Assembly (NCBI GenBank): GCA_945907335.1
Contig: CAMDSU010000045.1
Location: forward strand, 1-11,348
DNA: 11,348 nt
Source of the DNA: Bordetella parapertussis
Lineage (GTDB): Bacteria > Pseudomonadota > Gammaproteobacteria > Burkholderiales > Burkholderiaceae_C
Direction: 5' to 3'
This document shows positions 1-9,439 of the stretch, one piece after another. The notes under the pieces are model-generated. The model had not been told where the DNA came from. It saw nothing but the letters and a program-made list of their open reading frames with translations, and did no database searches. The translations under genes were made by a program, and so were the position numbers. The stretch's first letter is position 1; each line of letters begins with the position of its first letter.

Positions 1-632
1 GCCACATCGGCGGCGGACACGACACCGGCGTCGTACCTGTATTGGGTCAATTGCAAGGCACGTTCATAGGCGGTCTGCGCCAAGGTCAACACCTGGGTTT
101 GTTGCTCGGCCGTACGTATCGCCACATAGGTTTGCACCAAACTGGCCTGCGCCGACAAACGCGCCAAGGCCAAGTCCTCGCGACTGGCTTGTAAGCCAGC
201 TTGTGCAGCCGTTGCCGTCGCGTCCAGTCTGCCCCATACATCCAGCTCCCAGCTAAGCGGCGCGGTCACGCTGACCGTATTGGCCGGATTGCCGCCTGCC
301 GATTGCCCGCGACTGACACCGGTGCTGAGAGATGCGGTTGGCAACACGCTGCTTTGCGCCGAAGCCAGCGTGGCTTGCGCCTGTCGCACGCGGGCCGCCA
401 ATAACTGCATATTCAAATTGCCCGAAGCCAATTGCGCTTGCAATTGGTTGAGCACCGGGTCGTTGAACAGCGTCCACCAATCCGGGTCAATGCTGACCAG
501 CGGCGCCTCGGTCTGCTGCATTTCAGTCATGGCCGGTGCGGGAGGTAATTTGGCTGGCTTGAACAACCAACTGCAGCCTCCCAGCCACAAGGTCATACCT
601 CCAACCAATAAACAACGGGGCCAGCGATTCAT
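1..632 (-). CDS. RND efflux outer-membrane lipoprotein, NodT/OprM (OpmB-like) family, 3' end outside window
   Basis: This is the outer-membrane channel of the tripartite efflux pump encoded upstream; it would form a trimeric beta-barrel plus periplasmic tunnel that docks on the adaptor. I translated 210 residues by hand from the ATG at 632-630. The N-terminus is a lipoprotein signal: basic start, hydrophobic stretch, then the lipobox Leu-Gly-Gly-Cys with Cys20, followed by Ser21, which fits sorting to the outer membrane. The family motif WWTLFNDPVLNQL lies near residues 52-64, and the WELDVWGR motif of the first outer-membrane efflux repeat near 128-135. Family members are usually about 450-500 residues, so roughly half is missing beyond base 1. 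The start overlaps the mdtC stop by four bases (ATGA, 629-632), so it is the last known gene of the operon. Its position matches opmB in muxABC-opmB, but the cargo is unknown. Confidence 0.93.
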   Translation of the reverse strand, partial: MNRWPRCLLVGGMTLWLGGCSWLFKPAKLPPAPAMTEMQQTEAPLVSIDPDWWTLFNDPVLNQLQAQLASGNLNMQLLAARVRQAQATLASAQSSVLPTASLSTGVSRGQSAGGNPANTVSVTAPLSWELDVWGRLDATATAAQAGLQASREDLALARLSAQASLVQTYVAIRTAEQQTQVLTLAQTAYERALQLTQYRYDAGVVSAADV

Positions 633-3600
633 GCAAGGTTTCCATTCATGGTGGGGGAATTGTGCCTGTGGGCCTGGGGTTGGCGCGGCCCCAGTACCCA
701 AGCCCTGGCGGTCTCCAGCCCGACAAACACAATCGGTGTGGTGTAGAGCGTGAGCAATTGGCTCAGCAGCAACCCGCCCAACACCGACAAACCCAAGGGT
801 TGGCGCATCTCTGCACCCACCCCGTAGGCCAGTGCCAGCGGTATCGCCCCCAACATAGCAGCGACTGTGGTCATCAGTATCGGGCGCAAGCGAGATTGCG
901 CCGACAGAAAAATAGACTGTGCAGCGGTGCGTCCCAGGCGCTGGGTTTGCAAGGCCACATCGATCATCAAAATGGCATTTTTCTTGACAATACCAATCAA
1001 CAAAATGACACCGATCATGGCAATGACGCTGAACTCCTTGTCAAACCACATCAGTGTCAGCAAAGCGCCCACACCGGCCGAGGGCAGACTGGACAAAATG
1101 GTCAAGGGATGCAGCAGGCTTTCATACAACACACCCAGCACCAAATACACGGTGATCAAAGCTGCAAGCAACAAAAGCGGTTGTGTTTTGAGCGATTTTT
1201 CAAACGCATTGGCTGTTCCGGCAAACCCGCCACGCACAGACACCGGCAACTGCAATTGCGCCACGGTGTCATGGATGGCCTCAGTGGCTTGCGACAAACT
1301 CACTCCCTGGGCCAGGCTGAAACTGAAGGTGTCGGAGGGCACACCGGCATCGTGGGACACAGACAAAGCCGCACCCGTCATCACCACTTGCGCAAATGCA
1401 CGCAAAGGAACGGCCTGCCCTTGGTTGTTGATGACATTCAAGTTGTCCAGCGAGGACGGGGTTTGCAAATACGTAGCGCCCAATTCAAGCACCACCCGGT
1501 ATTGGTTGAGTGGGTTGTAAATCGTGCTGACTTGTCGCTGTGAAAACGCATTGGCCAAGGTGGCATCTATGTCGCGCATGGTCAAACCGAAACGGGCCAT
1601 GGCATCACGGTCAACCACGATAGACGTTTGCAAGCCACGGTCTTCATAGTCGTTGTTGATGTCTTCAAGTTCTTTGAGCTTGGCCATGGCGCGTCTGATC
1701 TTGGGCTCCCACTCGCGCAGTTGCGCCAATTCATCGGCCTTGATGGTGTATTCAAATTGCGAACCACCGGCTCTGGCCCCTATGCGCAAATCTTGCACCG
1801 GCGTCATGAATAGTCTGGCACCCGGCTCTTTGGACAATTTGGCACGCAAGCGTTTGACCACTTCATCTGCACTGGCATCGCGCTCATGGCGCGGCTTCAA
1901 GGTCATGAACATTTGCGCCGCGTTGCGCTGGCTGTTGCCCGTGAAGCCGGTCACGTTCAACACCGCCGGATCGGCTTGAACAATTGCCAACATGCTGTGC
2001 AGGCGTTGTTGCATGGCTTGAAACGACGAACTCTGGTCAGCCCGAATGTAGCCATTGATGCGCCCGGTGTCTTGCTGTGGAAAAAAACCTTTGGGAATGG
2101 CGCGGTACAAACTCACATTGAGCAACACCGTGGCCAATAGCACCAACCACATCACCCACTGATGCCGCAAGGTCCACGCCAGACTGCGCCGGTAGACCCG
2201 CAGAACGTTCTGCCGTCGTCGCGGCTTAACCGGCAAAGGCGTGGCGGGCAACAACTGCGCGCACATCATTGGGGTGGTGGTCAAAGACACCACGAGCGAG
2301 ATCAAAATGGCCGCTGTCATCACCACCGCAAACTCATGGAACAAGCGCCCGAGCACACCCCCCATGAACAAAATCGGAATAAAAACCGCGACCAACGACA
2401 CGCTGATGGCCACCACGGTGAAACCGATATCGCGACTGCCTTGCAACACCGCCTGGCGCAGTGGCACGCCGCGTTCACGCAAGCGGGTGATGTGCTCAAG
2501 CACCACGATCGCGTCATCCACCACAAACCCGGTGGCAATCGTCAGCGCCATGAGACTCAAATTGTTCAAACTGAAATTGAGCAAATACATCACGGCACAT
2601 GTACCGGCCAAAGACAAGGGCACAGCCACAGCGGGAATCAGTGCAGTGCGCCAACGCTTTAAGAAAAGTGCGACCACCAAAATCACCAAGCCCATTGAAA
2701 TGGCCAGCGATTTTTGAATCTCAGCCAATGAACCACGAATGGTGGGCGTACGGTCTGACACCACTTCCATGGCCATGCCGGCGGGCACCTCTTTTTGCAA
2801 TGCAGGCAACAAGCGACGCACGGCATCGACCGCTTGGATCACATTGGCACCCGGTTGCTGAAACAGCACCAACAACACCGCTGGCTTGCCTTGAGAAATC
2901 CCATCGGTGCGGACATCTTGCATGGCCTCGCTCACTTGCGCCACGTCCTGCACCCGCACGCTGCGGTTGTTCTGATGGCGGATGACCATGCCTGCGAAAT
3001 CCGCAGGGGTATAGGCTTGGTCGTTGGCCTCGATTTGCCATGCATGGTGCTCGTCTTCCACCATGCCTTTGGGCCGATGGGCGTTGCCCGCGACCAAGGT
3101 CTGGCGCACATCCTCCAAGGACAAACCATAGGCCGACAACCGATCGGGCTGCACCGCCACACGCACCGCAGGCAAAGCGCCACCGCCAATGCTGACCTGA
3201 CCCACACCGTCGACCCGCGATAAACGTTGCACCAACACCGTTGACGCCACATCCACCATGTCTGCGCGTGAAAACTGGGTAGCGGTCAACGCGATGATCA
3301 ACATCGGGCTTTCTGCAGGATTGACTTTGCGGTAGGTGGGCCGGCTTGGCATGCCGCTTGGCAACAGGGTTTGCGCCAAGTTAATGGCAGCTTGCACATC
3401 ACGTGCTGCACCATTGATGTCACGTTCCAAATCGAATTGCAAACTGATGCGTGTGCTGCCTTGCGACGAGGTTGAAGTCATCTCATTGACGCCAGCAATG
3501 CTGCCCAATGCGCGCTCCAAGGGTGTGGCTACCGTCGCAGCCATGGTCTCTGGACTGGCCCCGGGCAAACTCGCTTGAACTGAAATGGCCGGGTAGTCGA

Positions 3601-3718
3601 CCTGCGGCAAAGGGGCCACAGGCAAGAGGGAATAAGACAACACGCCAGCAATCGCCACACCCAAACTGAGCAAGGTAGTGGCTACCGGCCGGGCGATGAA
3701 AACAGCCGACACATTCAT
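629..3718 (-). CDS. mdtC: RND multidrug efflux permease, MdtC/MuxC type
   Basis: Inner-membrane proton/drug antiporter subunit, 1029 residues, the usual RND length. It closely follows E. coli MdtC as I recall it: [12 protein letters not shown] at 32-43, [10 protein letters not shown] at 51-60, a [14 protein letters not shown] stretch at 100-113 and [16 protein letters not shown] at 119-134. TM1 is about 10-30. TM2-6 lie between about 338 and 485, with the TM4 proton-relay pair Asp401-Asp402; TM7 is about 521-541, followed by [13 protein letters not shown]8-12 form the C-terminal bundle, with the relay lysine in GIVKKNAI (Lys912/913) and Thr950-Thr951 in TM11. Two periplasmic porter/docking loops separate the bundles. 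I chose ATG 3718 over the upstream in-frame GTG 3733 because it overlaps the mdtB stop as ATGA and gives the family's normal N-terminus. It probably assembles with MdtB as a heterotrimer, as known for E. coli MdtB2C. One oddity is His409 where the TM4 motif normally has Asn. Confidence 0.96.
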   Translation of the reverse strand: MNVSAVFIARPVATTLLSLGVAIAGVLSYSLLPVAPLPQVDYPAISVQASLPGASPETMAATVATPLERALGSIAGVNEMTSTSSQGSTRISLQFDLERDINGAARDVQAAINLAQTLLPSGMPSRPTYRKVNPAESPMLIIALTATQFSRADMVDVASTVLVQRLSRVDGVGQVSIGGGALPAVRVAVQPDRLSAYGLSLEDVRQTLVAGNAHRPKGMVEDEHHAWQIEANDQAYTPADFAGMVIRHQNNRSVRVQDVAQVSEAMQDVRTDGISQGKPAVLLVLFQQPGANVIQAVDAVRRLLPALQKEVPAGMAMEVVSDRTPTIRGSLAEIQKSLAISMGLVILVVALFLKRWRTALIPAVAVPLSLAGTCAVMYLLNFSLNNLSLMALTIATGFVVDDAIVVLEHITRLRERGVPLRQAVLQGSRDIGFTVVAISVSLVAVFIPILFMGGVLGRLFHEFAVVMTAAILISLVVSLTTTPMMCAQLLPATPLPVKPRRRQNVLRVYRRSLAWTLRHQWVMWLVLLATVLLNVSLYRAIPKGFFPQQDTGRINGYIRADQSSSFQAMQQRLHSMLAIVQADPAVLNVTGFTGNSQRNAAQMFMTLKPRHERDASADEVVKRLRAKLSKEPGARLFMTPVQDLRIGARAGGSQFEYTIKADELAQLREWEPKIRRAMAKLKELEDINNDYEDRGLQTSIVVDRDAMARFGLTMRDIDATLANAFSQRQVSTIYNPLNQYRVVLELGATYLQTPSSLDNLNVINNQGQAVPLRAFAQVVMTGAALSVSHDAGVPSDTFSFSLAQGVSLSQATEAIHDTVAQLQLPVSVRGGFAGTANAFEKSLKTQPLLLLAALITVYLVLGVLYESLLHPLTILSSLPSAGVGALLTLMWFDKEFSVIAMIGVILLIGIVKKNAILMIDVALQTQRLGRTAAQSIFLSAQSRLRPILMTTVAAMLGAIPLALAYGVGAEMRQPLGLSVLGGLLLSQLLTLYTTPIVFVGLETARAWVLGPRQPQAHRHNSPTMNGNLA

Positions 3719-6700
3719 ACGCGAGACGACCACTTATGCGCTTTGCTCCAGCGCTCAAGCAGCAGGTAAATCACCGGCGTGGTGAACAAGGTCAACCACT
3801 GACTGACGATCAAACCACCCACCAGCGTCACGCCCAAGGGTTGACGCAACTCGCTGCCCACGCCATTGCCCAGCATCAACGGCAAAGCGCCCAACAAAGC
3901 GCACAACGTGGTCATCAGGATCGGCCGAAAGCGCAACAGGCAGGCCTGCTCGATGGCCTCACGCGGACTCAAACCTTGGCGACGCTCGGCGTCCAAGGCA
4001 AAGTCAATCATCATGATGGCGTTTTTCTTCACGATACCGATCAACAAAATAATGCCGATGACTGCGATCAAACTGATGTCCATGCGTGCCAACCACAAGG
4101 CCAGCAAAGCGCCCAGTGTGGCCGATGGCAAAGTAGACAAAATCGTGACCGGGTGCACATAGCTTTCATACAACACACCCAGCACGATGTACATGGTCAC
4201 CACAGCGGCCAACACCAACCACAGGTTGTGGCGCAATGACGCTTGAAATGCCATTGCAGCGCCTTCAAACCGCGACTCAATGCTGGATGGAACATCCTCT
4301 TGTTCGCGCATGCGTTGCCAGGTCTGATCTATGGCAGCTACCGCTTCACCCAGCGATATCCCTTCGGTCATTTGGAACGACACCGTCACTGCGGGGAACT
4401 GGTTGACATGCACTTGACTCAGCACGCTGTTGCGCTGCTCAATACTGGCCACACTGCTGAGTGGCACCTGTGCGCCGCTCAGGGAAGGTACGGTCAAAAG
4501 GGCCAGCGACGACGGGCCTAAGCGGTGCGCGGGGTCCACCTCCAGCACTACCCGGTACTGGTTGCTTTGCGTGAAGATGGTGGACACCAGTCGCTGACCA
4601 AATGCGTTGTAGAGCGCGTTGTCAACCGCCGCCACAGAAACGCCCAAGCGACTGGCTGCATCTCGGTCGATCCTGACATAGGCTTGCAAACCTTGGTCTT
4701 GCCAATCACTGGCGACATCCGACAAGGCAGGCAACTCACGCAAGCGATCCAGCAAGCGTTGCGACCACAAGCCCAGTTGTTCGTTGTCCGGACCACTCAG
4801 CAAAAACCGGTATTGGGTTCGCGCCACCCGGTCATCCAAGGTCAGGTCTTGCAAGGGTTGCAGATACATACGCATGCCACTGATGGCCCCAGAGGCGAGC
4901 GACAGTCTGCGCAAGATCTCTGGCAGCGGGGCATCGCGTTGCGATTTGGGCACCAGATTCAAGGTCATGCGTCCGGTGTTCAGCGTGGTGTTGGGCCCGT
5001 CAACCCCGATGAATGAACTGAGGCTTTGCACCGCCGGGTCTTTGAGCAACACTTCTGCAAGTGCCTGCTGACGCTGCGACATGGCGGCAAAAGAAGTGGC
5101 TTGGGTGGCCTCGGTGATGACTTGCACCGCACCTGTGTCTTGCAAGGGGAAAAAGCCTTTGGGCATGGCCACATACACCGCGACGGTTGCCAGCACTGTC
5201 AACACAAACACGACCAGTGTTTGCCAAGGTCGGTTCAGCACGGTGCGCAATGCGGTTGCATAACGGTCAATAGACCAGGACAACCAAGCTGGCGTTGTGT
5301 GCATGCTTGCACCACTGGCGGAGGCCGCGGACACGGGTCGCAATACATACGCGCACATCATGGGCGTGAGTGTGAGCGACACCACCGCAGAAATCAAAAT
5401 AGCCACCGCCAGGGTGATGGCGAATTCATGGAACAAGCGCCCCACCACATCGCCCATGAACAGCAACGGTATCAACACAGCCACCAAAGAAAAGGTCAGC
5501 GAAATGATGGTGAATCCCATTTGCTTGGCGCCTTCAAGTGCGGCTTGCAGGGGCGACATCGGATTTTTCCGGTCTTGCAAAAAACGGGTGATATTCTCGA
5601 TCATGACGATCGCGTCGTCCACCACAAAACCCGTGGCCACGGTCAATGCCATCAAGGTCAAGTTGTTGATGGAAAACCCAGCCAGGTACATGACGCCAAA
5701 CGTTCCCACCAAAGACAATGGCACCACTACCGCAGGAATGACAGTTGCCGCCACATTTCGCAAGAACAAAAAAATGACCATCACCACCAGCGCAACCGAC
5801 AGCAGCAACTCGAACTGCACATCACGCACCGATGCGCGGATGGTGACCGTGCGATCGGTCAGTACTTGCACCTTGACGCCTGGAGGCATGGCTTCGCGCA
5901 ATGCGGGCAATTGCTGTTGAATGCGCTCAACCGTATCCATCACATTGGCGCCGGGTTGGCGTTGAATATTGACGATGATGGCCGGTGTGCGGTTGGCCCA
6001 AGCAGCAAGCTGGTTGTTTTGCGCCGCCTCCACCACATCGGCAACATCGCCCAAGCGCAAAGGACTGCCTCTGACATAGGCCAACACCAACTGTGCATAT
6101 TCTTTGGGTGAACGCAATTGGTCATTCGCATCTAAGCTCGATGCGCGTGCAGCGCCGTCCAGACTGCCTTTGGCCATGTTCACGTTGTTGAGGTTGATGG
6201 CATTGCGAACATCTTCCAGAGACAAGCCAGCGGCCGCCAATGCCTGCGGATTGACTTGCACCCGCACAGCCGGCCGTTGGCCACCGGCAATCCCCACCAA
6301 GCCCACGCCATTGACTTGTGACAAGCGCATGGCCAAACGGTTTTCTACCAAGTCATGGATTTGTGTCAAAGGCATGTCTTCGGCGCTGACCGCCAAGGTC
6401 ATGATCGGCGCATCCGCTGGATTGACTTTGCTGTAGCTTGGTGGCATGGGCAAATCGGCCGGCAAAAAATTGGCGCTGGCATTGACCGCGGCTTGCACTT
6501 GCTGCTCTGCGATATCGATCGGCAACTTGAGTGAAAAACGCAGCGTGATGATGGATGCGCCACCGGAACTCACCGAGGTCATCAAGGCCAATCCGGGCAT
6601 TTGTCCAAACTGTCGCTCGAGTGGTGCGGTGACTGACGCGGTCATCACATTCGGGCTGGCACCCGGGTACAAGGTGCTGACTTGAATCGTCGGGTAATCC

Positions 6701-6819
6701 ACCTGCGGCAAAGAAGCCACGGGCAAAAACCGATAGGCCAGCGCGCCCGACAGCAACAACGCCAGCATCAGCAAAGATGTGGCTACCGGGCGTCGGATGA
6801 ACAACGCCGAGAGGTTCAT
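3715..6819 (-). CDS. mdtB: RND multidrug efflux permease, MdtB/MuxB type
   Basis: First of two RND pump subunits, 1034 residues. It matches the MdtB branch rather than Mdt[20 protein letters not shown] at 42-60, [14 protein letters not shown] at 64-77, SSGGAS at 84-89, [14 protein letters not shown] at 131-144 and [12 protein letters not shown] at 211-222. TM1 is about 10-30. TM2-6 span about 338-490 with relay residues Asp401-Asp402 in [15 protein letters not shown]7 is about 531-551, followed by [11 protein letters not shown]. The relay lysine is in GIVKKNAI (Lys931/932), and Thr970-Thr971 lie in TM11. A short Ala/Ser-rich cytoplasmic linker sits at about 497-506. The ATG at 6819 overlaps the mdtA stop by four bases (ATGA), and its own stop overlaps the mdtC start the same way. 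It is expected to form heterotrimers with MdtC and to export drugs or other amphiphiles from the periplasm or membrane; the substrate cannot be read from the sequence. Confidence 0.96.
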   Translation of the reverse strand: MNLSALFIRRPVATSLLMLALLLSGALAYRFLPVASLPQVDYPTIQVSTLYPGASPNVMTASVTAPLERQFGQMPGLALMTSVSSGGASIITLRFSLKLPIDIAEQQVQAAVNASANFLPADLPMPPSYSKVNPADAPIMTLAVSAEDMPLTQIHDLVENRLAMRLSQVNGVGLVGIAGGQRPAVRVQVNPQALAAAGLSLEDVRNAINLNNVNMAKGSLDGAARASSLDANDQLRSPKEYAQLVLAYVRGSPLRLGDVADVVEAAQNNQLAAWANRTPAIIVNIQRQPGANVMDTVERIQQQLPALREAMPPGVKVQVLTDRTVTIRASVRDVQFELLLSVALVVMVIFLFLRNVAATVIPAVVVPLSLVGTFGVMYLAGFSINNLTLMALTVATGFVVDDAIVMIENITRFLQDRKNPMSPLQAALEGAKQMGFTIISLTFSLVAVLIPLLFMGDVVGRLFHEFAITLAVAILISAVVSLTLTPMMCAYVLRPVSAASASGASMHTTPAWLSWSIDRYATALRTVLNRPWQTLVVFVLTVLATVAVYVAMPKGFFPLQDTGAVQVITEATQATSFAAMSQRQQALAEVLLKDPAVQSLSSFIGVDGPNTTLNTGRMTLNLVPKSQRDAPLPEILRRLSLASGAISGMRMYLQPLQDLTLDDRVARTQYRFLLSGPDNEQLGLWSQRLLDRLRELPALSDVASDWQDQGLQAYVRIDRDAASRLGVSVAAVDNALYNAFGQRLVSTIFTQSNQYRVVLEVDPAHRLGPSSLALLTVPSLSGAQVPLSSVASIEQRNSVLSQVHVNQFPAVTVSFQMTEGISLGEAVAAIDQTWQRMREQEDVPSSIESRFEGAAMAFQASLRHNLWLVLAAVVTMYIVLGVLYESYVHPVTILSTLPSATLGALLALWLARMDISLIAVIGIILLIGIVKKNAIMMIDFALDAERRQGLSPREAIEQACLLRFRPILMTTLCALLGALPLMLGNGVGSELRQPLGVTLVGGLIVSQWLTLFTTPVIYLLLERWSKAHKWSSRV

Positions 6820-8057
6820 GGCTTGGCGGCTTTCACCACCTCGACTTTGCTGCCTGAACGCAAGCGGTCAGCGCCATCGGTGACCACACTGTCGCCTTCT
6901 TTCAAGGTGTCAGATTGGACCGCTTGCCAATCGTCTTGTGCCGACAACAATTGCACGGGTACCGCGTTCACGGTGCTGTCAGCCTGAACCACCAACACCA
7001 TACTGCCTTGCGCACCGCGCTGTACCGAAGCGGACGGAACCACCAAGGTGTTTTTCAAGGTATCCAATTGCAATTCAATTTGCGCAAATTGGTTGGGGAA
7101 CAACTGGCCGTCGCGGTTGTCAAGCGAGGCCTTGAGCTTGAGGGTGCCGGTAGCCACATCGATGGCGTTGTCCGTGGTGTTGACCCGTCCGCTGGCGAGT
7201 CGTTGTTTGCGCTCCCGGTCCCAGGCCTGCACCGGCAGCGTCTGTCCCGATTTGAGCTTGCGCATGATCAACGGCACATGCATTTCCGGCACCGCGAACA
7301 CCACCGCCATAGGTTGGGTCTGAGTAATGGTGACCAAGCCATTGGCGTCGCCAGCGCGTACCAGACTGCCCAACTCGGCTTGCTTCAAACCCAATCGACC
7401 GCTGATGGGTGCGGTCACGCGGGTGTAGGAAAGCTGCAGTCTGGCAGCGTCTACATTCGCCTGATCGGCCTGCACCGTGCCTTGCAATTGGGCCACCAAT
7501 GCCGCTTGGGTTTCGACTTGCTGGCGTGCAATGGCGTCTTTTTTCAGCAGGTCTTGGTAACGCTGCAAATCCAGTTGTGCATTCAACAACTGGGCATTGT
7601 CTCGGGCCAGTTGGCCCAACGCCAAGTTCAATTGCGCCTCAAACGCACGCGCATCGATTTCTGCCAGCAATTGGCCGGCTTGCACCTGTTGGCCCTCGGT
7701 GAAGCGCAATGACTTGAGCACCCCATCCACCTGCGAACGCACAATCGCCGTGTTCATGGCTGTCATGGTGCCCAAGGCTTGCACATTGAGCACCATGTCC
7801 ATGCGCTTGACCAGATCGGTGCTCACCGGTGTCGGCTTGCCAGCGCTGTCGCCCATGTCCTTGTTGCCGGGGCGTCCACCGCTGTATTTGGGCTTGTCCC
7901 CGGATTTACCCGCTGCGGCTTCACGACCCGCTGCGCCGTCTTTGGCTGCAGGGCCGAACCGCAGATCAGGAAAGCCCCACCACAGTACAGCGGCGGCTGC
8001 CAACAGCAATGCAATCAGGGCTACTGGTAACAGTCGAGGGCGAGGCATGTTCAACAT
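6816..8057 (-). CDS. mdtA: RND efflux periplasmic adaptor (membrane fusion protein), MdtA/MuxA type
   Basis: Adaptor linking the RND pumps to the outer-membrane channel, 413 residues. An N-terminal membrane segment at about 9-28 is not followed by a lipobox cysteine, so it should be anchored by that helix rather than by lipid. A flexible Gly/Ala/Lys-rich linker follows at 36-76. Next come the first lipoyl half ([20 protein letters not shown], about 106-125, continuing to 140), a coiled-coil hairpin at about 138-207, the second lipoyl half ([19 protein letters not shown], 212-230), a beta-barrel region with [15 protein letters not shown] at 244-258 and LFPNQFAQI at 319-327, and the membrane-proximal domain ending [18 protein letters not shown]. 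These motifs parallel E. coli MdtA. ATG 8057 gives MLNMPRP; an in-frame ATG at 8048 is equally possible, and neither has a clear Shine-Dalgarno. It heads the efflux set, 44 bases after the DUF2905 gene. The stop overlaps the mdtB start (ATGA). Confidence 0.94.
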   Translation of the reverse strand: MLNMPRPRLLPVALIALLLAAAAVLWWGFPDLRFGPAAKDGAAGREAAAGKSGDKPKYSGGRPGNKDMGDSAGKPTPVSTDLVKRMDMVLNVQALGTMTAMNTAIVRSQVDGVLKSLRFTEGQQVQAGQLLAEIDARAFEAQLNLALGQLARDNAQLLNAQLDLQRYQDLLKKDAIARQQVETQAALVAQLQGTVQADQANVDAARLQLSYTRVTAPISGRLGLKQAELGSLVRAGDANGLVTITQTQPMAVVFAVPEMHVPLIMRKLKSGQTLPVQAWDRERKQRLASGRVNTTDNAIDVATGTLKLKASLDNRDGQLFPNQFAQIELQLDTLKNTLVVPSASVQRGAQGSMVLVVQADSTVNAVPVQLLSAQDDWQAVQSDTLKEGDSVVTDGADRLRSGSKVEVVKAAKP

Positions 8058-8101
8058 GTTTTAACTACTTTGGGGCTGCGCAACTGCCCATATTAACCCC
8101 G

Positions 8102-8296
8102 TCAAATTAACCTTGCGATCAAGGCGCAGACCATGCTCAAAATAATGGTGGTGGTGAGTGGAATAAAAAACTCACGGCCAAACAATCGAAAGCGCATATC
8201 GCCAGGCAAGCGACCAAAGCCCAGCTTGTTCAACCAAGGCGAGAGGCCTTGAATCAACAACAAGGCCAAAAATACCACCAGCAACCAGCGAAACAT
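8102..8296 (-). CDS. DUF2905 family small membrane protein
   Basis: A 64-residue protein with an N-terminal hydrophobic helix (about 3-17), a short loop carrying the family signature GFGRLPGDMRFRLFGREFFIPLT (about 26-48, with the GRLPGD core), and a second hydrophobic helix (about 45-62). This matches DUF2905 (PF11146) in length, topology and motif. The family has no established function. I chose ATG 8296 because it starts directly at the first helix and has GTAAGG six bases upstream; the larger open frame from 8353 would overlap the methyltransferase gene and add a non-hydrophobic tail. It lies 8 bases after the methyltransferase stop, so the two are almost certainly co-transcribed, and 44 bases before mdtA. 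Confidence 0.85.
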   Translation of the reverse strand: MFRWLLVVFLALLLIQGLSPWLNKLGFGRLPGDMRFRLFGREFFIPLTTTIILSMVCALIARLI

Positions 8297-8302
8297 GTGA
8301 TG

Positions 8303-8308
8303 CCTTAC
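8303..8308 (-). promoter_or_regulatory. Ribosome binding site of the DUF2905 gene, sharing bases with the preceding stop codon
   Basis: On the minus strand the bases read GTAAGG, six bases before ATG 8296. The TAA inside it (8307-8305) is the stop of the upstream methyltransferase gene. A ribosome terminating there would sit on the next initiation site, which supports both the start choice and coupled translation. The match to the anti-Shine-Dalgarno is moderate. Confidence 0.45.
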
Positions 8309-9414
8309 AAACGGTGCGACCTGTCGCCTTGCACAAAACCCATCGGCTCCCAAACTGCTTGAGCACCAAGTGCGAGCACTTTGAACAATTCGCCCATTTC
8401 ATGGTCTTGGATCAGCATTTGCGCCTGCTGACGCTCTATGGTGGAGGCATTCTCCAACAAGGTCAGCAAGCCACTGTTGATCAGGAAATGCGCTTGGCTG
8501 GTGTAGCCCAAGCAATGCAGGTCCGCTTGCTGCGCGGTCAATGCCATGGCGGTGAAGTCCACATGCGCGGTGATGTCCTTGCGGCCGATGTTGCTCAAAG
8601 GATCAGCGTCGCTTTGATGGTCCTTGTGGCACATCAGCGTGCCCATGTGGCGTTGCGGGTGATAGTACTCATGCGCCGGAAAACCGTAATCGATGAAGAA
8701 TGCCGCGCCCTGGCGCAAACGTTCGGCCAGACTGCTTATGAACGCCTGCGCTTGCAAATGGATTTCACACAGGTAATCATGGTCACCTTCGATAGGGCAA
8801 GGCGGCCTGAGGTCGGTGGGTTGGTCTTGCCACACATATGCCGTAACCACTGCGTCCCAAGACACGCCACGTTCATGCCAAACGCTGTTGATTCTGTGCA
8901 GCAACTTCACCGGCATGGCGTCCAACACCTCATTACCGACGACCACCGCGTGGATTTGATCGGGCAATGCATCCAGCCATTGCACTTTGTGCGCAAAGTC
9001 TTGCAAGCAAGCCGCTTGTTGTTCACGCAAATGGGCCGACACTTCAACAATGCAATAGCGCTCTACCTGGTCGCCCAAGGCTTGGAGCAACTGCTTGGCC
9101 AGTGTGCCGTCGCCCGCGCCGAACTCCAGCACTTCTTGTGTACCGGTGTGTTGCAAGGCTTCCTTCACACTGCGGGCCAAGGCCTTGCCGAAATAAGGTG
9201 ACACCAGCGGGGCGGTGACGAAATCGCTGCCGCCCGAAGGCATGCGCCCTATGGGCTGGCTGCGCACGCTGTAATAACCCGCGCCGGGCGCATACAAGGC
9301 CAAAGCCATGAAGCGGTCGAATGGCAACCAACCGCCTTCAGCCCGTAAACGCGCTTGCAACAAGCGGTGCAGCTCAGTCGGTAAACTCGTCGGCTGTTCA
9401 TTCATGGTTTGCAT
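8305..9414 (-). CDS. SAM-dependent methyltransferase, MidA/NDUFAF7 family (COG1565, DUF185)
   Basis: A 369-residue class I methyltransferase of the MidA family. Signatures in order are GYYSV at 46-50, the GSDFVTAPLVSPYFG block at 62-76, the SAM-binding glycine loop EFGAGDGTLA at 97-106, an acidic strand end IVEVS at 122-126, the NEVLDAMPV motif at 161-169, FIDYGFPAHEYYHP at 240-253 and DITAHVDFT at 280-288. The human relative NDUFAF7 methylates an arginine of the NDUFS2 subunit during respiratory complex I assembly; the target of bacterial members is not settled, so a protein substrate is inferred only. ATG 9414 has GAGGA about 10 bases upstream, which is marginal spacing; an in-frame ATG at 9405 would shorten it by three residues. 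The gene diverges from the SDR gene with only 8 bases between the start codons. DUF2905 follows after 8 bases. Confidence 0.88.
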   Translation of the reverse strand: MQTMNEQPTSLPTELHRLLQARLRAEGGWLPFDRFMALALYAPGAGYYSVRSQPIGRMPSGGSDFVTAPLVSPYFGKALARSVKEALQHTGTQEVLEFGAGDGTLAKQLLQALGDQVERYCIVEVSAHLREQQAACLQDFAHKVQWLDALPDQIHAVVVGNEVLDAMPVKLLHRINSVWHERGVSWDAVVTAYVWQDQPTDLRPPCPIEGDHDYLCEIHLQAQAFISSLAERLRQGAAFFIDYGFPAHEYYHPQRHMGTLMCHKDHQSDADPLSNIGRKDITAHVDFTAMALTAQQADLHCLGYTSQAHFLINSGLLTLLENASTIERQQAQMLIQDHEMGELFKVLALGAQAVWEPMGFVQGDRSHRL

Positions 9415-9439
9415 TGTCCAACATGTCCTCTGCTGTCAA
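9413..9439 (-). promoter_or_regulatory. Possible promoter of the MidA-family gene, inside the start of the divergent SDR gene
   Basis: On the minus strand there is a perfect TTGACA (9439-9434) followed after a short 15-base spacer by GACAAT (9418-9413), four of six matches to the sigma-70 -10 consensus. With the usual distance to the start point, transcription would begin near 9408-9405, downstream of ATG 9414 and at or just before ATG 9405, giving a nearly leaderless message. The short spacer and the overlap with coding sequence make this uncertain. Confidence 0.3.

Noticed and set aside
662..1543. Plus-strand open frame of 293 codons
   Set aside because: It lies wholly opposite mdtC, its translation is rich in Gln, His and Arg with no recognisable motif, and the minus-strand frame is a clear RND protein.
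3719..3733. GTG start adding five residues to MdtC
   Set aside because: The ATG at 3718 forms the same ATGA overlap as the other junctions and gives the normal RND N-terminus.
5026..6111. Plus-strand open frame of 361 codons
   Set aside because: It is antisense to mdtB, has His/Gln/Arg-rich composition typical of a shadow of a G+C-rich gene, and shows no ribosome binding site or domain.
629..6819. Two adjacent RND genes as a recent tandem duplication
   Set aside because: The two proteins match separate, ancient MdtB and MdtC branches, so this is the usual two-pump operon and not a new duplication.
8073..8089. Possible hairpin (GGGC / GCCC) between DUF2905 and mdtA as a terminator
   Set aside because: The stem is only four base pairs with a nine-base loop, and there is no T run after it on the minus strand.
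8314..9201. Plus-strand open frame of 295 codons opposite the methyltransferase
   Set aside because: It is a shadow frame: the opposite strand carries all MidA-family motifs, and this translation resembles nothing I know.
9321..9422. 34-residue N-terminal extension of the SDR from an upstream ATG
   Set aside because: It would overlap the methyltransferase gene, lacks SDR-like sequence and would push the glycine loop too far from the N-terminus.
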